Positions 44,565 to 53,548 of a stretch of DNA of 64,000 nucleotides are shown here, piece after piece; position 1 is the first letter of the stretch; every line of letters begins with the position of its first letter. The notes under the pieces are model-generated. The model had not been told where the DNA came from. It searched no databases and was given only the letters and a program-made list of their open reading frames with translations. This DNA comes from Epilithonimonas zeae (GTDB lineage: Bacteria > Bacteroidota > Bacteroidia > Flavobacteriales > Weeksellaceae). The translations under genes were made by a program, and so were the position numbers. The stretch is from positions 186,001-250,000 of the forward strand of contig NZ_FSRK01000003.1 in NCBI RefSeq assembly GCF_900141765.1, given 5' to 3'.

Positions 44565-45386
44565 TTAATTTTTAGGATAAGGAATCGCTTTGTCCAATTC
44601 TATCGGATTATAATAATTTTTGATACTTTCCTGAATGAACTTTCTTTTCTGGTCAAGCTGTTCTTGACTTTTGATTTTTTCTCCTCCAATAATCACTGTT
44701 CCGCCAGTTTTCAGATTATTTCTCATCTCAGCAACCGGATCACTGTAATAATCGAGCTTTACTTTTTGGAATTGTTTCAAATTGACTTTCACAGGCTGAT
44801 TCCCATAATGGGTTTCCAGAAAATTAGTGGTCACGAAAGTCTCCGGAAGATTGATGCTTTTTGACAATGTGTAATTGTAATCACCTTTATCATCGTGCAA
44901 TTCGAAAATCAATCCTGGTAAACCTCGGAATTTGTAAGGTCCTTCGTGAAAAGGAATTGCGGAACAAAACCAAGCTGTCCATTTTCTCCCACCAAAATCT
45001 GTAGTCGCCTTTTGTAAAGAATATTCAGCGTTTTTTTTGGTTTCTTTTTCGATTTTCCATTTCATTTCGTCTTTAGAATCAATAATAAAATAATCAAACA
45101 TATTGTCGTGAAACGCTCTGTTCTCGTTAGAATTAGTTCTTCTCAGAATCAATTGGTCAGATTGCGTATTGGTCTGCCAATTTTCCCCGGTTTTTTTGCT
45201 GATAGAATCATTTTTCAGAAAATCGTAATCGTAGAATTTGGTATAATCTTTATCAATGTCCAGAACCATATTCATTTTCATTGGTTTATCCAAGAGTTTC
45301 ATTTCCATTTCGTAAATGAATCTGTTGGTTTGCGCAGAAAAAAGATTGATAATTAATGTAAATATTAAGATGATTAGTTTTTCCAT
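44565..45386 (-). CDS. GLPGLI family exported protein
   Basis: 273 residues with a signal peptide (about 1-18, ending LFSAQ). It carries the name-giving motif in FHEGPYKFRGLPGLIFELHDDKGDY. The family is confined mainly to Bacteroidota and has no known function. Members are small periplasmic or surface proteins often found near transporters. It is placed between the second large permease (one base upstream) and TolC (21 bp downstream), so it is part of the transport operon. Confidence 0.82.
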   Translation of the reverse strand: MEKLIILIFTLIINLFSAQTNRFIYEMEMKLLDKPMKMNMVLDIDKDYTKFYDYDFLKNDSISKKTGENWQTNTQSDQLILRRTNSNENRAFHDNMFDYFIIDSKDEMKWKIEKETKKNAEYSLQKATTDFGGRKWTAWFCSAIPFHEGPYKFRGLPGLIFELHDDKGDYNYTLSKSINLPETFVTTNFLETHYGNQPVKVNLKQFQKVKLDYYSDPVAEMRNNLKTGGTVIIGGEKIKSQEQLDQKRKFIQESIKNYYNPIELDKAIPYPKN

Positions 45387-45387
45387 T

Positions 45388-47805
45388 TTATTCGTATTTC
45401 AGATATTTGACAAGATTGATTTTTGTAGCGCGGTAAGCTTTGAAACTCACAACCACGAATGTTAAAATCAATAATAAAAACAAGCTCAGAACGTAAGGCC
45501 AAACTGGCATATCGATTCTATAAGCAAAATCTTTGAGCCATTCATTCATTGCATAATATCCGAAAGGCATACTGATTAAAACCGCAATTACACAAATCAG
45601 TAAAAATCTTTTGGTCAAATCCCAGACAATCGTTTTTTCGTCTGCGCCTAAGGTTTTTTTGATGGCAACGTCTTTGAGTTTTTGTTCTATTAATAATGAT
45701 GACAAAGCGAATAATCCCAATAATGCAATGACCAAAACCACGATATTTAAAGTTGTAAATAAAGTCTGCTGTTTCTGAAACTTCTCAAATGTTTTGGCGA
45801 ATTGTTTATCCACGAATTCATAATCGTAAGGATAGCCTGGCTCTGCTTTGGTGGTCCAGAATTCCTTAATGTTTTCCAAAGTGCCTTTGATATCATTTCC
45901 TGAAATTTTGATTTGCAGGTTGCTCATATTATTTTTCACCCAATTTCTGTCGTAGTTGAAGTAAACAATCGGTTCCACAGGCTGATTCACTCCACTATAG
46001 TTGACATCTTTTACCACTCCCAGAATTTGATACTTTTTCTTACCATCCCATCCAGTGAAAAATTCTTTTCCCAAAGCTGTTTTCGGATTGTAGCCCAGTT
46101 TCCCTGCAAAAGTTTCATTCACCACCGCACCGTTGATGGTGTCAGAAGCTTTTTTCCAGTTCAGGTCACGTCCGGAGAGAAATTTGATTTTGTAGAATTT
46201 TAAAAAATTCTCGTCGATTCCACCTAACATCGTTTGTACCGTTTTGGTGGTGTCAGTGGCTAATTTGACGACTGAGCCATTGGCCGTACCGCTTCCCAAG
46301 GAATTGACAGAGCCCGTAACATCCGTCACACCCGGGATTCTTGCCATCTCAGCTTTTAGTCTTTGGTATTTTTTGAAATTAAATCCATTTTCCCAATTCG
46401 TCTTTTTGAAATAAATCTGAATCGCCTGATCACCCTGGAAACCCAAATCCTTGTTCATCATATAGCTGACCTGCGTATGGATAATCAATGAACATATGAT
46501 GAAGAATGAAGAGATAATCAATTGTAAAGTCAAGATAGAATTTCGTAACCAAACGCCTTGCCTGCTTCTTGCGAAATTGCCTTTCAAAGTATTGATGGGT
46601 TTGAAATTCGACAGATAAAGTGCCGGTATCAACCCCGAAATCAATGAAAATAAAATCAATAATAATCCTGTATAGAGGAATAATCTTGGGTCGTTTAACT
46701 TAATTTCTTTGTCCAGAAACTGGTTGTAAGACGGTAAAAATAATTCGACCATTGCGAAAGCAACCATATAAGCCACCAGGCAAATCAGAAAAGTCTCCAT
46801 CAAAAACTGCAAAACCAAACTAGATTTGGTACTTCCCACCACTTTTCTCACGCCAACTTCTTTCGCTCGCTGTGATGCCTGAGCCGTTTTCAGATTAATC
46901 AAATTGATGCCCGACAATGCTAAAATCAAAACAGATAATCCCAGCAAAATCATAATCGATTTTTTGTCCCCTTTGTTGATGCCACTGCTTCTGGAATCCA
47001 GTTTCATCTTGCTCAATGGCGTCAGATAGACCATCGCCGGATTTTTCTTATCTAAAGCATAGCCCCATTTTTTGGAAGAAATCTCGTCCTGTTCCTGCAT
47101 CTGTTTAGACAGTTTTTGCTCCAGTGTCTTGATGTCTGTCCCAGGTTTCAGCCTCAAAAATCCATTATAGTTATAGTTCGTCCATTGGTCTTTGGACTCC
47201 TCCATATAAGGATTTCTATGAATGAAATCTGGTTTGAAAACCGTATTGTTTTCCGGAAGTTTATAAATAGCGCTGACCACATATATTTTATCATCAGAAT
47301 CAGTTTTTACTGATTTTCCTATGGCATCCTGGTAATCGTCACCGAATAATGTTTTAGCAGTTTTTTCTGATAAAGCTATTTTTCCGTTATCTGACAAAGC
47401 ATTTTGATAATTCCCTGCGACTTTTTCGAAGGGAAAAAACTTGAAAAATGAATCTATCGAAACGGAACCTGAAACATAGGCGGAATTACCGCCAACAGTC
47501 AGTTTCTGCTTGCCCCATTCATTGTAAACCAAACCATCTTCAATCTCGGAGAATTTTTCTTTCGAAACAAATATTTCCGGATAACTGGAACTCGACATAA
47601 TCCCAAAAGAAGCGTTGCCATTTTCCACGAAGTAAATATTTTCCTTGTTCGGAACCCATTGTTCATAGGACTTTTCGTCCTGCCAATGGATATATATCAA
47701 CAGAAAAACACACAGCCCAACACTCAATCCCAAGATATTGATAACCGTGGAAAGCCAGTTTTTTCTATAGTTGATGAATGCTATTTTGAGCCAGTTCTTT
47801 AACAT
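45388..47805 (-). CDS. Large ABC transporter permease (two FtsX/MacB units), second copy
   Basis: 805 residues, made of two MacB/FtsX-like halves. It begins MLKNWLKIAFINYRKNWLSTVINI with the first helix, then a periplasmic domain, three helices around residues 285-400 with the SQRAKEVGVRKVVGSTKSSLVLQFLMET loop, a second helix at about 430-450, a second periplasmic domain, and three helices near the C-terminus (VAIKKTLGADEKTIVWDLTK..). It ends NLVKYLKYE. It is paralogous along its length to the upstream gene. Substrates are unknown. Confidence 0.87.
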   Translation of the reverse strand: MLKNWLKIAFINYRKNWLSTVINILGLSVGLCVFLLIYIHWQDEKSYEQWVPNKENIYFVENGNASFGIMSSSSYPEIFVSKEKFSEIEDGLVYNEWGKQKLTVGGNSAYVSGSVSIDSFFKFFPFEKVAGNYQNALSDNGKIALSEKTAKTLFGDDYQDAIGKSVKTDSDDKIYVVSAIYKLPENNTVFKPDFIHRNPYMEESKDQWTNYNYNGFLRLKPGTDIKTLEQKLSKQMQEQDEISSKKWGYALDKKNPAMVYLTPLSKMKLDSRSSGINKGDKKSIMILLGLSVLILALSGINLINLKTAQASQRAKEVGVRKVVGSTKSSLVLQFLMETFLICLVAYMVAFAMVELFLPSYNQFLDKEIKLNDPRLFLYTGLLLILFSLISGLIPALYLSNFKPINTLKGNFARSRQGVWLRNSILTLQLIISSFFIICSLIIHTQVSYMMNKDLGFQGDQAIQIYFKKTNWENGFNFKKYQRLKAEMARIPGVTDVTGSVNSLGSGTANGSVVKLATDTTKTVQTMLGGIDENFLKFYKIKFLSGRDLNWKKASDTINGAVVNETFAGKLGYNPKTALGKEFFTGWDGKKKYQILGVVKDVNYSGVNQPVEPIVYFNYDRNWVKNNMSNLQIKISGNDIKGTLENIKEFWTTKAEPGYPYDYEFVDKQFAKTFEKFQKQQTLFTTLNIVVLVIALLGLFALSSLLIEQKLKDVAIKKTLGADEKTIVWDLTKRFLLICVIAVLISMPFGYYAMNEWLKDFAYRIDMPVWPYVLSLFLLLILTFVVVSFKAYRATKINLVKYLKYE

Positions 47806-47844
47806 AATTGATGATTAATAAATTTTAAAAATGGATTCTCGAAG

Positions 47845-47928
47845 CAAGACCTATAACTGTCTACTTTGCTTCTGTAACAGTCTAATTCACTCTTCTGACA
47901 TTCTACTCTAGACCTCTGACAGTCTTTT
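47845..47928. repeat. Four tandem 21-nt imperfect repeats between permease genes
   Basis: On the operon (minus) strand, four consecutive 21-base units fill 84 of the 127 bases between the two permease genes. They start AAAAGACTGTCAG, AGTAGAATGTCAG, ATTAGACTGTTAC and AGTAGACAGTTAT, giving the common core TAGACTGTyA. The units keep exactly 21 bases although they have diverged. They are too short and lack spacers, so they are not CRISPR. Confidence 0.65.
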
Positions 47929-47932
47929 AGTC

Positions 47933-50347
47933 TTATTCGTATTTCAGATATTTCACAAGATTCACTTTCGTAGCCTGGTAAGCTTTGATACTCACCACTG
48001 CAAAGGTCAAAATCAATAATGAAATCAAACTTAGGATGAATGGGAAAACCGGCATATCAATTCGGTAATCGAAATCCTTCAGCCACTCATTCATCAGATA
48101 ATAACTGATAGGCATACTAATGAGAACCGCCGTCAAAGTAATCCAAAGGAATTGTTTCGTCAATCCAAAAACCAATGTTCCGTCAGACGCTCCAAGCGTT
48201 TTTCTGATCGCCACATCTTTCAGCTTCTGCTCAATCATTAATGATGACAAAGCGAATAATCCTAACAAGGCTACCATCAAAACCATTGCATTCAGGATGG
48301 TGAAAAGTGTCTGTTGTTTCTGATATTTTACAAAACTCTCAGCAAATTTTTTATCAATAAAATAAGAATCGAAAGGATAGCCCGGCTCTACATTCTTCTG
48401 CCAGTAAGCTTTTATTCTTTTCACCGTTCCATCGATATCGTCAGGCTTGATTTTCAACTGGATATTATAGACATTGTATCGTTTCCAGTCTGTTTCTCTG
48501 TAATGGAAAAAGATGATGGGATCAACTGCTCTTCTTGGGTTGAGAATATTGAAATCCTTTACAATTCCTACAATGTGATAAGGTTTATTGTCAAAACCGG
48601 GACGAACTTCATTCTTCAAGGCCTGGTCATCTGTCCAACCGAATTTGTTTACAAATGCCTCATTAACCATAACATTGGCGATGGTATCAGAAGCAAGATT
48701 GGGGTTCAGCCAGCGTCCTTTTTTCAGTTTCACATCCATAAACTGGAGGTAATTATAATCCATAGAGCCGTGCTGAGCGAAGATGCTTTTGTCCATATAA
48801 TCCATATTGGAATTGCTGAATCTCCCGCTTCCAGGAACCGCTTCTCCATAAGAAACATCCGCTACACCTTCGATTTTTCTCATTTCGTTTTTGATGCGCT
48901 CATATTTTAGCCAAGGTTTTGCATCATTCTCACTAAAGTTGATTAAGAAAACCTGCTTTCCACTGAAGCCGAGGTCTTTGTTCATCATATATTTTACTTG
49001 ATTGTTCACAATCAATCCTCCGATGATGAAGAAAGAAGAAATAATGAGTTGCAAAGTCAAAATTCCGTTTCTCAGCCAAATCCCGTGTTTACTTCTCGCA
49101 AAGTTTCCTTTCAAAGTTTCAATGGCTTTGAAGTTGGCCAGATAAGTTGCGGGAATCAAACCTGAAATGAATGTCACCGCCATAACCATCGCAAATGAAT
49201 AAAAGTAAATATGCCAGTCATTCATCACAATTTGTTTGTCATAAAACTTATTGAAACTTGGTAAGAGAAGCTCAGTCAAGGCAAGAGACAATAGATAAGA
49301 TGCTAAACAAATCAAAAAAGTTTCTAATAAAAACTGAAGAACCAGGTTGGATTTTGTACTTCCAATCGCTTTTCTGACCCCAATTTCCTTAGCTCTTTGC
49401 GAAGCTTGAGCAGTTTTCAGGTTAATGAAATTAATGGCTGATAGAATCACAATCAAAACAGAAAGCGTGAACAGAATCATCATCGTTTTAAAATCTCCAA
49501 CACCGAACCAAGAGGCTTTGGCGTGCAGTTTTATCGCATCAATTGGTGTAAACAAACTTCCTGTCGGTCCGTACAATTCCAAATATTTTTCAGGAGTTAC
49601 ACCTGCGCCTTGCGCACTGATTTTTGCTCTGTATAGGAAAATTTTGTCGTAGAATTTCTGTTGTAAAGCTTCGACATCTGTTCCGGGTTTTAGCAAAAAG
49701 AAACATCCGTAATTGAAGTTTCCCCATTGGTCTTTATCACCTTTCATCTGTTCGAAAGGTGTAATGATAAAATCCGGTTTTATCTGGCTATTCGCTTCCG
49801 GCAGCTCATAAACTGCGGTTACAACAAAACTTTTATTATTGATTTTTACAGTCTCTCCTGCCACATTGGTTTTCCCGAAGAGATTTTTGGCCGCTTTTGT
49901 AGAGAGTGCCATTACTTTATCGCCTTTCAAAGCATCTTTATAACTTCCAGAAACCAATTTGAACGGGAAGAAATTGAAAAAACTTTCAGAAGCCGACATT
50001 CCTTCGCCCTGATAAACGGTTTTTGTTTTCGTAGTCATTTTATAACCCATTCCTGAACCGTTAAACAAAACATAATCCTTAACCTCGGGAATCACCTTCA
50101 CAGCAAGTTCTGCCATCGGATAAGAAATATTGTTCCCGTAAGTATTTTCAGCTTTATTGTGCGTTTGGAATGCGTAGATGTTTTCTTTCTTTGGATTCCA
50201 TCTTTCGAAGGATTCTTCATCGTTCCAATGCATCAGAATGAGCATAAACCCTGTCAATCCAATCGTTAATCCAAATAAATTAATGATGGTAGACAACCAG
50301 TTTTTTTTATAATTGATGAAGGCAATTTTGAGCCAGTTTTGTAACAT
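47933..50347 (-). CDS. Large ABC transporter permease (two FtsX/MacB units), first copy
   Basis: 804 residues with the same double FtsX/MacB plan as the downstream gene. It has an N-terminal MLQNWLKIAFINYKKNWLSTIINLFGL, the loop SQRAKEIGVRKAIGSTKSNLVLQFLLET in the first half and VAIRKTLGASDGTLVFGLTKQF in the second, and ends NLVKYLKYE. It likely forms a heterodimer with its 805-residue paralogue, driven by the separate ATPase. An 83-bp gap with a hairpin precedes it. Such double-length permeases are typical of Bacteroidota; the function is inferred as efflux or lipoprotein/peptide transport. Confidence 0.87.
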   Translation of the reverse strand: MLQNWLKIAFINYKKNWLSTIINLFGLTIGLTGFMLILMHWNDEESFERWNPKKENIYAFQTHNKAENTYGNNISYPMAELAVKVIPEVKDYVLFNGSGMGYKMTTKTKTVYQGEGMSASESFFNFFPFKLVSGSYKDALKGDKVMALSTKAAKNLFGKTNVAGETVKINNKSFVVTAVYELPEANSQIKPDFIITPFEQMKGDKDQWGNFNYGCFFLLKPGTDVEALQQKFYDKIFLYRAKISAQGAGVTPEKYLELYGPTGSLFTPIDAIKLHAKASWFGVGDFKTMMILFTLSVLIVILSAINFINLKTAQASQRAKEIGVRKAIGSTKSNLVLQFLLETFLICLASYLLSLALTELLLPSFNKFYDKQIVMNDWHIYFYSFAMVMAVTFISGLIPATYLANFKAIETLKGNFARSKHGIWLRNGILTLQLIISSFFIIGGLIVNNQVKYMMNKDLGFSGKQVFLINFSENDAKPWLKYERIKNEMRKIEGVADVSYGEAVPGSGRFSNSNMDYMDKSIFAQHGSMDYNYLQFMDVKLKKGRWLNPNLASDTIANVMVNEAFVNKFGWTDDQALKNEVRPGFDNKPYHIVGIVKDFNILNPRRAVDPIIFFHYRETDWKRYNVYNIQLKIKPDDIDGTVKRIKAYWQKNVEPGYPFDSYFIDKKFAESFVKYQKQQTLFTILNAMVLMVALLGLFALSSLMIEQKLKDVAIRKTLGASDGTLVFGLTKQFLWITLTAVLISMPISYYLMNEWLKDFDYRIDMPVFPFILSLISLLILTFAVVSIKAYQATKVNLVKYLKYE

Positions 50348-50368
50348 AATTTTATTTTTGTTGTGTAG

Positions 50369-50407
50369 GATGGATGCTGGATGCAGTTAGTTTTTTCCAC
50401 ATCCATC
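50369..50407 (-). other. Intercistronic hairpin between ABC ATPase and permease genes
   Basis: GATGGATG (50369-50376) pairs with CATCCATC (50400-50407) around a 23-base loop. It has no T tract, so it is not a clear terminator. It could stabilise or process the operon mRNA. Confidence 0.3.
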
Positions 50408-50430
50408 ATCAGACATCCGTTATTTAACAA

Positions 50431-51153
50431 TTATTCGAAGTTTTTAGAATCCGCTTTTTCGAAAACATCCTTTCTCTGGGAAGAGTGTTCTTCACTGAAA
50501 ATCTCACCGTCTTTCATATTCACAATTCTGGAAGCGTAACCGGCGTCATAGGAAGAGTGCGTTACCATTGCAATCGTAGAACCTTCTCTGTGAAGTTCTG
50601 CAAGGAGATTCATCACTTCATTCCCGTTGGAACTGTCTAGATTTCCGGTTGGCTCATCGGCGAGGATTAGTTTTGGTCTTGTCACCAACGCTCTTGCAAC
50701 CGCTGCTCTTTGCTGCTGACCACCGGAAAGCTGCTGTGGATAATGTTTCGCTCTGTGTGCGATGTTGATTTTTTCCATAATCTCTTCCACTCTTCTTTTT
50801 CTTTCTGAGGAAGAAACACCGTTATAGATCAAAGGCAATTCGATGTTTTCGTAAACCGTTAGTTCATCAATCAAATTAAAATTCTGAAAAATGAAACCGA
50901 TATTTTTCTTTCTGATGTCCGATTTTTTCTTCTCGGAAGTCCCAATGGTTTCTACGGATTCAAATTGATAAGAACCGGAAGAAGCACTATCCAAAAGTCC
51001 CAAAATATTAAGAAAAGTGGATTTTCCACAACCAGAAGGTCCCATTATCGCAACGAATTCGCCTTCTTTGATTTGCAGGCTTACATTATTAAGCGCATTG
51101 GTTTGAACATCTTCTGTTTTATAGACTTTTGAAAGGTTTTGAATGTTTATCAT
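50431..51153 (-). CDS. ABC transporter ATP-binding protein of the sigma-54 operon
   Basis: 240 residues. Walker A is GPSGCGKST at 38-46, the signature LSGGQQQRAAVARAL, Walker B LILADEP, followed by TGNLDSSNG and the H-loop AMVTHSS. It is a MacB/LolD-class ATPase, which powers FtsX-type permeases. It is followed by the two 800-residue permeases and preceded, 14 bp upstream, by the aspartic-protease gene. A C-terminal charged extension (EHSSQRKDVFEKADSKNFE) goes beyond the usual core. Confidence 0.92.
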   Translation of the reverse strand: MINIQNLSKVYKTEDVQTNALNNVSLQIKEGEFVAIMGPSGCGKSTFLNILGLLDSASSGSYQFESVETIGTSEKKKSDIRKKNIGFIFQNFNLIDELTVYENIELPLIYNGVSSSERKRRVEEIMEKINIAHRAKHYPQQLSGGQQQRAAVARALVTRPKLILADEPTGNLDSSNGNEVMNLLAELHREGSTIAMVTHSSYDAGYASRIVNMKDGEIFSEEHSSQRKDVFEKADSKNFE

Positions 51154-51167
51154 TGTAGTATATTTTT

Positions 51168-52034
51168 TTAAATTATAATTCCGAATTTTTTATTTTTAAA
51201 GTCAATGACTATTGTTTTATCGAGGAAAAAAACATTTCCCATTACTCCGTCGAGCCCCTGTTGTTCAAAGGAAAAGTAATCTTCGTCTGTAAACCAAAAC
51301 TCTTTGGTACTGAATGCCGATTTTCCGATGATCACATTTTTATTGGTTTCTATTGCTTTTACAACCAGAGGATTGTTAAAATTTCTGATATTAAAGTTTT
51401 CAATAATTTTGGATGAATCAATTAAGTTTTGAAAATTCTTTTTATAAGAAACCATCGGAAAAATACTTGCGCCCGTATCATACTGAAAATGATAGACTTT
51501 ACCATCAATCTCTAAAGGAAGAATCGGTTTTTTATTGATAATTTTGATGTCAACAAAATCAATTTTTTTAGTGGTTTTTAATTGTTCACTTACAGTTATT
51601 TTTTGGTTAGGAAAATCAATAATCAGATATTTATTTTGAAACAAATCTGCTCCTACAACACCGCAAGCTTCCTCCTGTTCGAAGTTCAAAAGCCCGTTAA
51701 GTTTATAATTCTCAATTTTTAATTTTCCAACACTGAAATTCTGATGATCAACAGTGAAAACTTTGTGTCCAGCTGCTTCCATTGCTTCATCTACTTTCTT
51801 ATTCTTAATAAGCTCTGTTTTTTCAAAACATTTTTCATAGATTAAAGTCATATTAGCACCTAAATCAAATTGAAACCGATACGTTTTGTTTTCGATAGTG
51901 AAAGGCACGCTCATTGCGATTTTATCAACTAATTTCCCATTAATAGAATCTTTTTCCCATTTAAAATCAATACTTTGCCCTTTAACAAAAAGACCTATAA
52001 TGACTGTGATTAAAAACAATAATCGATTTTGCAT
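51168..52034 (-). CDS. Exported two-lobed retropepsin-like aspartic protease
   Basis: 288 residues. A signal peptide spans about 1-19 (ending FVKGQ). Two aspartic-protease-like motifs are visible: FDLGANMTLIY (Asp57) and YDTGASIFPMVS (Asp186). Each is followed by a hydrophobic-Gly segment (GVVGADLF; GVMGNVFF), so the protein looks like two fused retropepsin-like lobes. The first motif reads DLGA instead of the usual D(T/S)G, which may alter or abolish activity. It lies between the metalloprotease and the ATPase in the efflux operon, with gaps of 21 and 14 bp. Its target is unknown. Confidence 0.72.
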   Translation of the reverse strand: MQNRLLFLITVIIGLFVKGQSIDFKWEKDSINGKLVDKIAMSVPFTIENKTYRFQFDLGANMTLIYEKCFEKTELIKNKKVDEAMEAAGHKVFTVDHQNFSVGKLKIENYKLNGLLNFEQEEACGVVGADLFQNKYLIIDFPNQKITVSEQLKTTKKIDFVDIKIINKKPILPLEIDGKVYHFQYDTGASIFPMVSYKKNFQNLIDSSKIIENFNIRNFNNPLVVKAIETNKNVIIGKSAFSTKEFWFTDEDYFSFEQQGLDGVMGNVFFLDKTIVIDFKNKKFGIII

Positions 52035-52055
52035 TTTAGTTTATTGATTGTTTAA

Positions 52056-53513
52056 TTATTGTTTCCAGTTTTTCACCGTGTGATTCACACTTGTATTTTT
52101 ATCCAGTGACAAAGAAACGTCTTTCCCTTCTTCGATTCCGTCGATTTTTCCTTCTGTTTCCCAGCTTCCTTTGGTTAATTTGAATTTCAAATCAGGATAA
52201 GTTTTGAATGTAATTTGTCTGGTTGTTTCACCTGTTTTATTAAGTTTAATGACGTTAGGATTCCAATTCCCGATGCTTGACTGATTACCTGTAATATAAA
52301 CATCACCACTGTTTTCGGGAACATTTACCGTTAAATTCACTTCGTATTTTACATTAGATAAACCCAATTTTGTTCTCACTTTTTCGACACTGGTTTTGTC
52401 TAAAACAGTTAACAACTCAGGCACAAAATCCTTGAAAGTTTTATATTTTGCTCTGTTGTTTTCATATTCTTTCATTTTCTTTTCAAAGTCCGGAATCAAA
52501 ACAAAATAATTTTCCTTGATATGTTGCTGCCTTAATTTCTCTGCCAATTCAGGATTTCCATTCGCCAAAGCAATTCTGATTTCGCCTGATCTAACGATAT
52601 GTTCGCCGACACAAGACGGCCAATAAGAATAACCTTGTCCATCCATTTTATCGATAAAAGCCTCGGACATCAGATTATTGCTCTTGTTAATACTGTCTTC
52701 ATATTGCCCCAAATATTGATTGACAAACGAATGACCAAACTCGTGTGTTATTAAAAAGTTGGTCGTTTCCGGATGATTGAATCCAAATTCTGTGTAATCT
52801 TTGATATTATTTTTCTTTTTTAATGGAACATAAGCACTGCTGATCATATTCGCAATTTGTCCTTTATCCGACTTAAACATTGGTCCGTTGCCGTGCCAGA
52901 AAACCTCGCTGTAAGGCAAAACATCAAATGGATTCACGTAAAATCTGTAAGCCAGAAATTTCTGTCCATAATATTTTTCCATCTCCGCCATATAGCCAGT
53001 AGGAATGTTTTTTTTGACTTCGTTTTTCGCACCTTCTATAAAATAACTTTGGGATTTGAAGAATGCACCTAGCTTTCTCTCGACGTAAAATTCTCTCAAT
53101 TGTTCTGCGAATTTTTTCACAGCTTCTTTCTTTGCATTATCATTTTCCTCAATCTGGTAAGCATAACCTTTTGCCGGAAAAATATTGTGCTTCAGTAAAA
53201 CCTGATAAGTCAAATCTTGCTGCTGGCCGGCAACCTGCAGATAATCCTGCATCGCTTTGATGATTTTCGAATTATCATATTTTTCCATTTCCCTGTTCGC
53301 CAAATCTGCTAACGGAAGATAACTGATATCCGTTTTTCCGTCGATATAGAAAAGCCTTCCCTGATGTTTCGCTACCAGATATTCGACGATCGAATAAGTC
53401 GCGATATTGGGACTGAATTCCACATCCACTTTTGATTGAGATTTCAGATTTGCCGCCAATAAAAACATCATCAAAGTCAAAATGCTTTTATTAATCATCT
53501 TTAAGGTCTTCAT
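52056..53513 (-). CDS. Exported zinc metalloprotease (DUF4932 type) with C-terminal CBM20-like domain
   Basis: 485 residues with a signal peptide (about 1-26, ending LKSQ). The central region carries a gluzincin-type HEFGHS (His257, Glu258, His261) in TTNFLITHEFGHSFVNQYLG, with a downstream acidic stretch (MSEAFIDKM) that could supply the third zinc ligand. This resembles DUF4932 proteins. The last ~95 residues (VNLTVNVPENSGDVYITGNQ, IGNWNP) look like a starch-binding CBM20-type beta-domain. It is encoded between the head-GIN protein and the aspartic protease inside the transport operon, so it may process or regulate a transported or envelope protein (inference). Confidence 0.72.
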   Translation of the reverse strand: MKTLKMINKSILTLMMFLLAANLKSQSKVDVEFSPNIATYSIVEYLVAKHQGRLFYIDGKTDISYLPLADLANREMEKYDNSKIIKAMQDYLQVAGQQQDLTYQVLLKHNIFPAKGYAYQIEENDNAKKEAVKKFAEQLREFYVERKLGAFFKSQSYFIEGAKNEVKKNIPTGYMAEMEKYYGQKFLAYRFYVNPFDVLPYSEVFWHGNGPMFKSDKGQIANMISSAYVPLKKKNNIKDYTEFGFNHPETTNFLITHEFGHSFVNQYLGQYEDSINKSNNLMSEAFIDKMDGQGYSYWPSCVGEHIVRSGEIRIALANGNPELAEKLRQQHIKENYFVLIPDFEKKMKEYENNRAKYKTFKDFVPELLTVLDKTSVEKVRTKLGLSNVKYEVNLTVNVPENSGDVYITGNQSSIGNWNPNVIKLNKTGETTRQITFKTYPDLKFKLTKGSWETEGKIDGIEEGKDVSLSLDKNTSVNHTVKNWKQ

Positions 53514-53548
53514 TTAATCTGAGTTTTCTAGGTTTATCGTTTATTATT

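Noticed and set aside
47845-47928. CRISPR array
   Set aside because: The 21-base units are contiguous without spacers, diverged, and no cas genes are present.
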